A stretch of 53,862 bases of DNA. Origin: an uncultured Christensenellaceae bacterium (GTDB lineage: Bacteria; Bacillota; Clostridia; Christensenellales; UBA3700). How positions within the stretch are numbered: the stretch's first letter is position 1; each line of letters begins with the position of its first letter. Positions 50,361 through 53,862 of the stretch are shown in pieces. The DNA lies in the NCBI GenBank assembly GCA_910588015.1, contig CAJUOK010000006.1, positions 8,542 through 62,403 of the forward strand. The letters are read 5' to 3'. Under the pieces are notes generated by a model. The model saw nothing but the letters and a program-made list of their open reading frames with translations. It was not told the origin of the DNA and did no database searches. A program made the position numbers and the translations under genes.

Positions 50361-50479
50361 TACAAAACGCCGACAAATTATTTGTTATTATTATAATTTG
50401 CGACTTTGTATTATGTTAATCGCAGATATAACAAAGCTTGACGAAGGGAATGTGCCGATAAATATATTTTTCCAAACTA

Positions 50480-50508
50480 TTTACAAAAAACGTCGTCTGT
50501 GCTATAAT
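50480..50508 (+). promoter_or_regulatory. Sigma-A promoter of galK with a small repeat at +1
   Basis: TTTACA (50480-50485), a 17-bp spacer and TATAAT (50503-50508). Directly after it GAGC-AAAC-GCTC (50515-50526) forms a short palindrome at the expected +1, a possible operator. Confidence 0.75.
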
Positions 50509-50551
50509 AATTTAGAGCAAACGCTCCTATATTTTTGTCAGAGAGGTAGAT

Positions 50552-51811
50552 ATGGCAGACAGGAAAATTATAGATAAGTTGGAGACTTATTCCGACTTTG
50601 AAAACACGGTCAATAGACTTTACGGTCAAGATAAATTAAAGTATCAAATCGATAGATACCGTAATTTATACGACTTGCATAGCAAAAAATACGGAGAAGG
50701 CGGAGTTTTCTATTCTTCTCCCGGAAGAATAGAAGTTTGCGGCAATCACACAGACCACAACAACGGCAAAGTGCTTTGCGCGTCTATTACAGTTGATACG
50801 CTTGCTTGCGTTACGCCTTGCGAAGGTAAAGTAGTAGTGGAATCAATTGGTTTTTCGCCTATCGACGTTTCGCTTGACGACCTTGCGGCAAGAAAAGAAG
50901 AAGAGGGGAGCGCGGTTGCTCTCGTAAGAGGAGTTTTGTCATATTTCAAATCCAACGGTCTGAAATTGGGCGGCTTTTGCGCCACGACGACAAGCGACGT
51001 TTTCAGAGGAGCGGGAGTTTCTTCTTCCGCGTGTTTCGAGGTGCTGATTTCGGAGATTCTCAATCAGATGTACAACGAAGGAAAGATAGATAAATTTACA
51101 AAAGTCAAAGCTTCTCATTTTGCAGAAAACATATATTTCGGGAAGCCTTGCGGACTTTTGGACCAAAGCGCGATTTCCTTCGGAGGCGTGAGTTACATAG
51201 ATTTCAAATCTACCAAATCTCCGATTTTTAAGTCGATAGATTGGAATTTCGAAGGTATAGACATAGTTTTGATAAACACGGGCGGCGACCACAGCGATTT
51301 GACCGACCAATACGCAAGTATAAGAACGGAAATGGAAGACGTTGCGAAGGAATTCGGATGCAAAAAATTGAGAAAAGTCAAGGAAGAAGAGTTTTATGAA
51401 AATATTTCTCAACTTCAAGAAAAACTGTCGGGAAGAGCTATTCTTCGCGCAATGCACTATTTTGACGAAAATAAACGCGTGGATATATGCGCAAAAGCCG
51501 TAAAAAAGGGCAACGATAAGAAGTTCTGCGATATGATAAACGCGTCGGGCGAGAGTTCTTACGTTATGTTGCAAAACTGCTATCCTTGCGGCGACTTGGT
51601 GCAAAGAATTCCTTTAGGTATTAATTTAAGCAAAAAATCCGACGGAGTTAGGGCGGTAAGAGTCCACGGCGGAGGTTTTGCAGGTACAATTATCGCTTAT
51701 GTCGATAAGGCGAAGCGCGATAGTTACGTAGAAAAAATGAAACGCGTTTTCGGCAATGAAAACGTATTTGTTATCGGCGTGCGCAACGACGGGACGAGAA
51801 GGGTATTTTAA
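50552..51811 (+). CDS. galK: Galactokinase
   Basis: The 419-residue GHMP kinase phosphorylates galactose. Motifs: SPGRIEVCGNHTDHNNGKVLCASIT (galactose binding; most GalK have GEHTDY, here GNHTDH), GAGVSSSACFEVLISEILN (ATP loop), CGLLDQSAISFGG (catalytic Asp), and VRVHGGGFAGTIIAYV (motif 3). The N-terminal 45-residue extension and the GNHTDHN variant are common in Clostridia. Its stop overlaps the lgt start by one base (TAATG). Confidence 0.92.
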   Translation: MADRKIIDKLETYSDFENTVNRLYGQDKLKYQIDRYRNLYDLHSKKYGEGGVFYSSPGRIEVCGNHTDHNNGKVLCASITVDTLACVTPCEGKVVVESIGFSPIDVSLDDLAARKEEEGSAVALVRGVLSYFKSNGLKLGGFCATTTSDVFRGAGVSSSACFEVLISEILNQMYNEGKIDKFTKVKASHFAENIYFGKPCGLLDQSAISFGGVSYIDFKSTKSPIFKSIDWNFEGIDIVLINTGGDHSDLTDQYASIRTEMEDVAKEFGCKKLRKVKEEEFYENISQLQEKLSGRAILRAMHYFDENKRVDICAKAVKKGNDKKFCDMINASGESSYVMLQNCYPCGDLVQRIPLGINLSKKSDGVRAVRVHGGGFAGTIIAYVDKAKRDSYVEKMKRVFGNENVFVIGVRNDGTRRVF

Positions 51812-52845
51812 TGCTTAATTTACTAGCTATAGACAGAGTTGCATTCGAGCTTTTCGGCAGACCGGTATATTGGTACGGTATTGTCATAACTTTCGGAATA
51901 GTGCTTGCATTCTGTTTGTATTTGTTGCTTTCTTATAAAAGACGGATAGATTTCGATTTTTCGTTGGAGCTGTTCATATGGGTAGTTCCAATGGCTGTTA
52001 TATTTTGCCGTATTTTCTACGTTGTGCCGAGAATTGGCGACGAATACGATATTTCAACTTGGCAGGGCTTCAAGGATATGATAGACATATCGGGCGGCGG
52101 TTTGACTATTATAGGCGGAATATTCGGCGGAGCATTGGGCGTATTTTTCTGTTGCTTGCGAAATAGAAGATATTCGTTGATGCGCGTCGCAGATTGCGTT
52201 GTTATGGCGGTTTTGTTGGGGCAGATTATCGGCAGATGGGGCAATTTTTTCAATCAAGAGCTATACGGAATAGAGGTGACCAACGAGGCGCTTCAGCATT
52301 TGCCTTTTGCAGTGTTTATCGAGAGCACCGGCAAGTGGCATTATGCGTCTTTCTTCTTTGAAGGTACGCTCAACGCAATAGGTCTTGCCATTGCTCTTAC
52401 GTTGTATTTTGTGCCAAAAAAACCTTTGAAGAACGGTACGTTTTCCGTATTTTATCTCGGTTGGTACGGCTTGGTAAGGGGTTCTTTGGAGTTTATAAAA
52501 GATGGAAATCCTGTGACGTTCGGTGATTCCGACGTAAAAGTAGTGCAAGTAATATGTTATATTGTTTTTGCAGTTACTATAGTTTTGCAGGTGCTTTTGC
52601 AACTCGGCAAGATAAATTTCGAGACAAAATGGTTTGCCGATATGTGCGATAAAAAGATGAAGTCGGCGGAAGAAAGAATTCGCGGCGCGCGTATGCTTTC
52701 TGCTACGGATACTCCGTTGGAAATTCCAATTTGTCAAATGGAGATAATTTCACAAACCCTTTATTCGAAAGCAGATAATTCCGACGGAAATGGCAATGAT
52801 TTATTGACCGGAACGTCAAAAGATAAGAGCCAAGAAGAAAAATAG
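51811..52845 (+). CDS. lgt: Prolipoprotein diacylglyceryl transferase
   Basis: The 344-residue membrane enzyme transfers diacylglycerol to the lipobox cysteine of prolipoproteins. It has about seven helices, GRPVYWYGIVITFGI, ISGGGLTIIGGIFGGALG, the Lgt signature IGRWGNFFNQELYG, and a C-terminal REGSLEFIKDGN-like region. About 60 residues beyond the last helix form a polar tail. It is coupled to galK through TAATG. The two lipoproteins at 3407 and 11329 would be clients. Confidence 0.93.
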   Translation: MLNLLAIDRVAFELFGRPVYWYGIVITFGIVLAFCLYLLLSYKRRIDFDFSLELFIWVVPMAVIFCRIFYVVPRIGDEYDISTWQGFKDMIDISGGGLTIIGGIFGGALGVFFCCLRNRRYSLMRVADCVVMAVLLGQIIGRWGNFFNQELYGIEVTNEALQHLPFAVFIESTGKWHYASFFFEGTLNAIGLAIALTLYFVPKKPLKNGTFSVFYLGWYGLVRGSLEFIKDGNPVTFGDSDVKVVQVICYIVFAVTIVLQVLLQLGKINFETKWFADMCDKKMKSAEERIRGARMLSATDTPLEIPICQMEIISQTLYSKADNSDGNGNDLLTGTSKDKSQEEK

Positions 52846-52864
52846 CGAAAACATAGACAATAGA

Positions 52865-52893
52865 TTGACAAAAATACGGCAAAGTTGTATAAT
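52865..52893 (+). promoter_or_regulatory. Consensus sigma-A promoter of pncB
   Basis: TTGACA (52865-52870), a 17-bp spacer and TATAAT (52888-52893) match the consensus fully. An inverted repeat ACGGCAAA/TTTGCCGT (52877-52884 and 52894-52901) brackets the -10. Confidence 0.85.
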
Positions 52894-52901
52894 TTTGCCG
52901 T
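52877..52901. promoter_or_regulatory. Inverted repeat over the pncB -10, candidate operator
   Basis: ACGGCAAA (52877-52884) and TTTGCCGT (52894-52901) are a perfect 8-bp repeat with a 9-bp spacer containing the -10. A repressor bound here would block transcription of the NAD-salvage gene. I cannot tie the sequence to a known NiaR or NrtR motif. Confidence 0.55.
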
Positions 52902-52993
52902 AAATTTATGCAAAAGAGAAGCGTTTAGACAACGGCAATGGACGGATTTGTTCAGCCTCACCGAGAAGTCGGCATAAAAAATATGGAGCTAAA

Positions 52994-53862
52994 ATGAGGA
53001 ATTTAACTTTATTGACTGACTTGTATCAGTTGACTATGATGTATGGTTACAGCAAAAACAAGCAGATGCAAGAAACTGCCGTGTTCGACGTTTTTTATAG
53101 AGGTGTTGGCAATAATTACGCGGTCGCGTGCGGATTGGAACAAGTCGTTGACTATGTGCTTAATCTAAAATTCGACGAAGAGGATATTGCTTACCTTCGT
53201 TCGTTGAATATCTTTGACGAAGATTTTTTGACTCTTCTGAAGAATTTTAAATTCAACGGCGATATTTATGCCGTACCCGAAGGAACTGTGATTTTCCCTC
53301 AAGAACCTATACTTACCGTCAGAGCCAATATGTTTGAAGCGCAGTTTATCGAGACTGCGATACTATGCATACTCAATCATCAGACTTTGATTGCCACCAA
53401 GGCGGCAAAAGTGGTGTATGCGGCAAAGGGCGGAGCCGTCGCGGAATTCGGTTTGCGCAGAGCGCAAGGACCCGACGCGGGTATATACGGCGCGCGAGCC
53501 GCTATGATAGCAGGCTGTCAATCGACATCCAACGTGCTGGCGGGCAAGATGTTCAACGTTCCGGTATCAGGTACGCACGCTCACAGTTGGGTGATGAGTT
53601 TCGCCAGCGAGCTTGAGGCGTTCAGAGCCTATGCGGAGATTTATCCCGACAAATGTATGTTGCTTTGCGATACCTACGACACTCTCGGAAGCGGCGTTCC
53701 CAATGCAATCACGGTATTTAAAGAATTGAGAGCCAAAGGACACGAACCAATAGGTATAAGATTGGACAGCGGCGATTTGGCATATTTGTCCAGAGAGGCT
53801 AGGAAAATGCTTGACGAAGCGGGATTTCCCAACGCCAAGATATGCGCAAGCGGAGATATTGA
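52994..53862 (+). CDS. pncB: Nicotinate phosphoribosyltransferase, 5' part
   Basis: The frame starts at ATG 52994 behind TGGAG and runs off the window after 289 codons. It shows LLTDLYQLTMMYGY, VFDVFYRGVGNNYAVACGLEQVVDYVL, EPILTVRANMFEAQFIETAIL, AEFGLRRAQGPDAGIYGARAAMIAGCQSTSNVLAGK, GTHAHSWVMSF (active-site His) and IRLDSGDLAYLSREAR, all typical of NAPRTase. It makes NaMN from nicotinate and PRPP; NaMN is the substrate of the NadD encoded at 15952. The C-terminus is missing because of the window edge only. Confidence 0.94.
   Translation, partial: MRNLTLLTDLYQLTMMYGYSKNKQMQETAVFDVFYRGVGNNYAVACGLEQVVDYVLNLKFDEEDIAYLRSLNIFDEDFLTLLKNFKFNGDIYAVPEGTVIFPQEPILTVRANMFEAQFIETAILCILNHQTLIATKAAKVVYAAKGGAVAEFGLRRAQGPDAGIYGARAAMIAGCQSTSNVLAGKMFNVPVSGTHAHSWVMSFASELEAFRAYAEIYPDKCMLLCDTYDTLGSGVPNAITVFKELRAKGHEPIGIRLDSGDLAYLSREARKMLDEAGFPNAKICASGDI

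Overview
The window reads as chromosomal DNA of a low-GC, Gram-positive, probably spore-forming member of the Clostridia (Bacillota), most likely an uncultured gut-type lineage. Supporting signs are strong GGAGG-type ribosome sites, near-consensus TTGACA-N17-TATAAT promoters, an FMN riboswitch in front of a RibU-type ECF riboflavin importer, a clade II single-chain PurL, a Firmicutes-type GalT, dnaX-ybaB-recR, murF-ddl, and a collagen-like BclA-type surface protein. Assignment below class is not possible from this sequence alone. Most genes lie on the + strand. No rRNA, tRNA, CRISPR array, prophage or insertion sequence was recognised.

Layout. 0-6.4 kb: 3' end of a PfkB-type kinase, a TSCPD protein, small hypothetical and membrane proteins, a lipoprotein, a PflX-like radical SAM enzyme and RlmD. 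6.5-11.2 kb: a probable spore-surface island (DUF11 protein, LysR regulator, GT2-TPR glycosyltransferase, collagen-like protein). 11.3-15.8 kb: a DUF885 lipoprotein, an OmpR-type two-component system and a membrane protein. 15.9-24.3 kb: housekeeping genes (fused NadD-YqeK, RsfS, RibU with FMN riboswitch, TsaE/TsaB/RimI, MurF, Ddl). 24.3-25.5 kb: isocitrate dehydrogenase. 25.6-35.8 kb: a cluster of three DnaA boxes, then purE-C-M-N-H-D-L without purF. 35.9-40.6 kb: YgiQ, RecX, Nnr and a flavodoxin-family reductase. 40.6-43.9 kb: an XRE repressor with three 19-bp operators, its divergent zinc-ribbon/LRR membrane protein, and a solitary MazF. 44.2-53.9 kb: a GPH sugar symporter, dnaX-ybaB-recR, divergent galT and galK-lgt, and the 5' part of pncB.

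How the genes work together. The pur genes carry CAIR/AICAR-level intermediates towards IMP but lack the first enzyme. NadD, Nnr and PncB cover NAD salvage and repair. TsaE, TsaB and RimI form the usual t6A-related cluster. MurF and Ddl supply the pentapeptide end of peptidoglycan precursors. A sugar importer lies about 3 kb from Leloir-pathway genes.

Most interesting signals: a roughly 100-nt multi-helix RNA-like element between purH and purD; three perfect DnaA boxes in 41 bp upstream of purE; the XRE operator array; a recurring 15-bp palindrome in nadD and murF; two genes that seem to start at AUU/AUC; and a probably leaderless lipoprotein gene.
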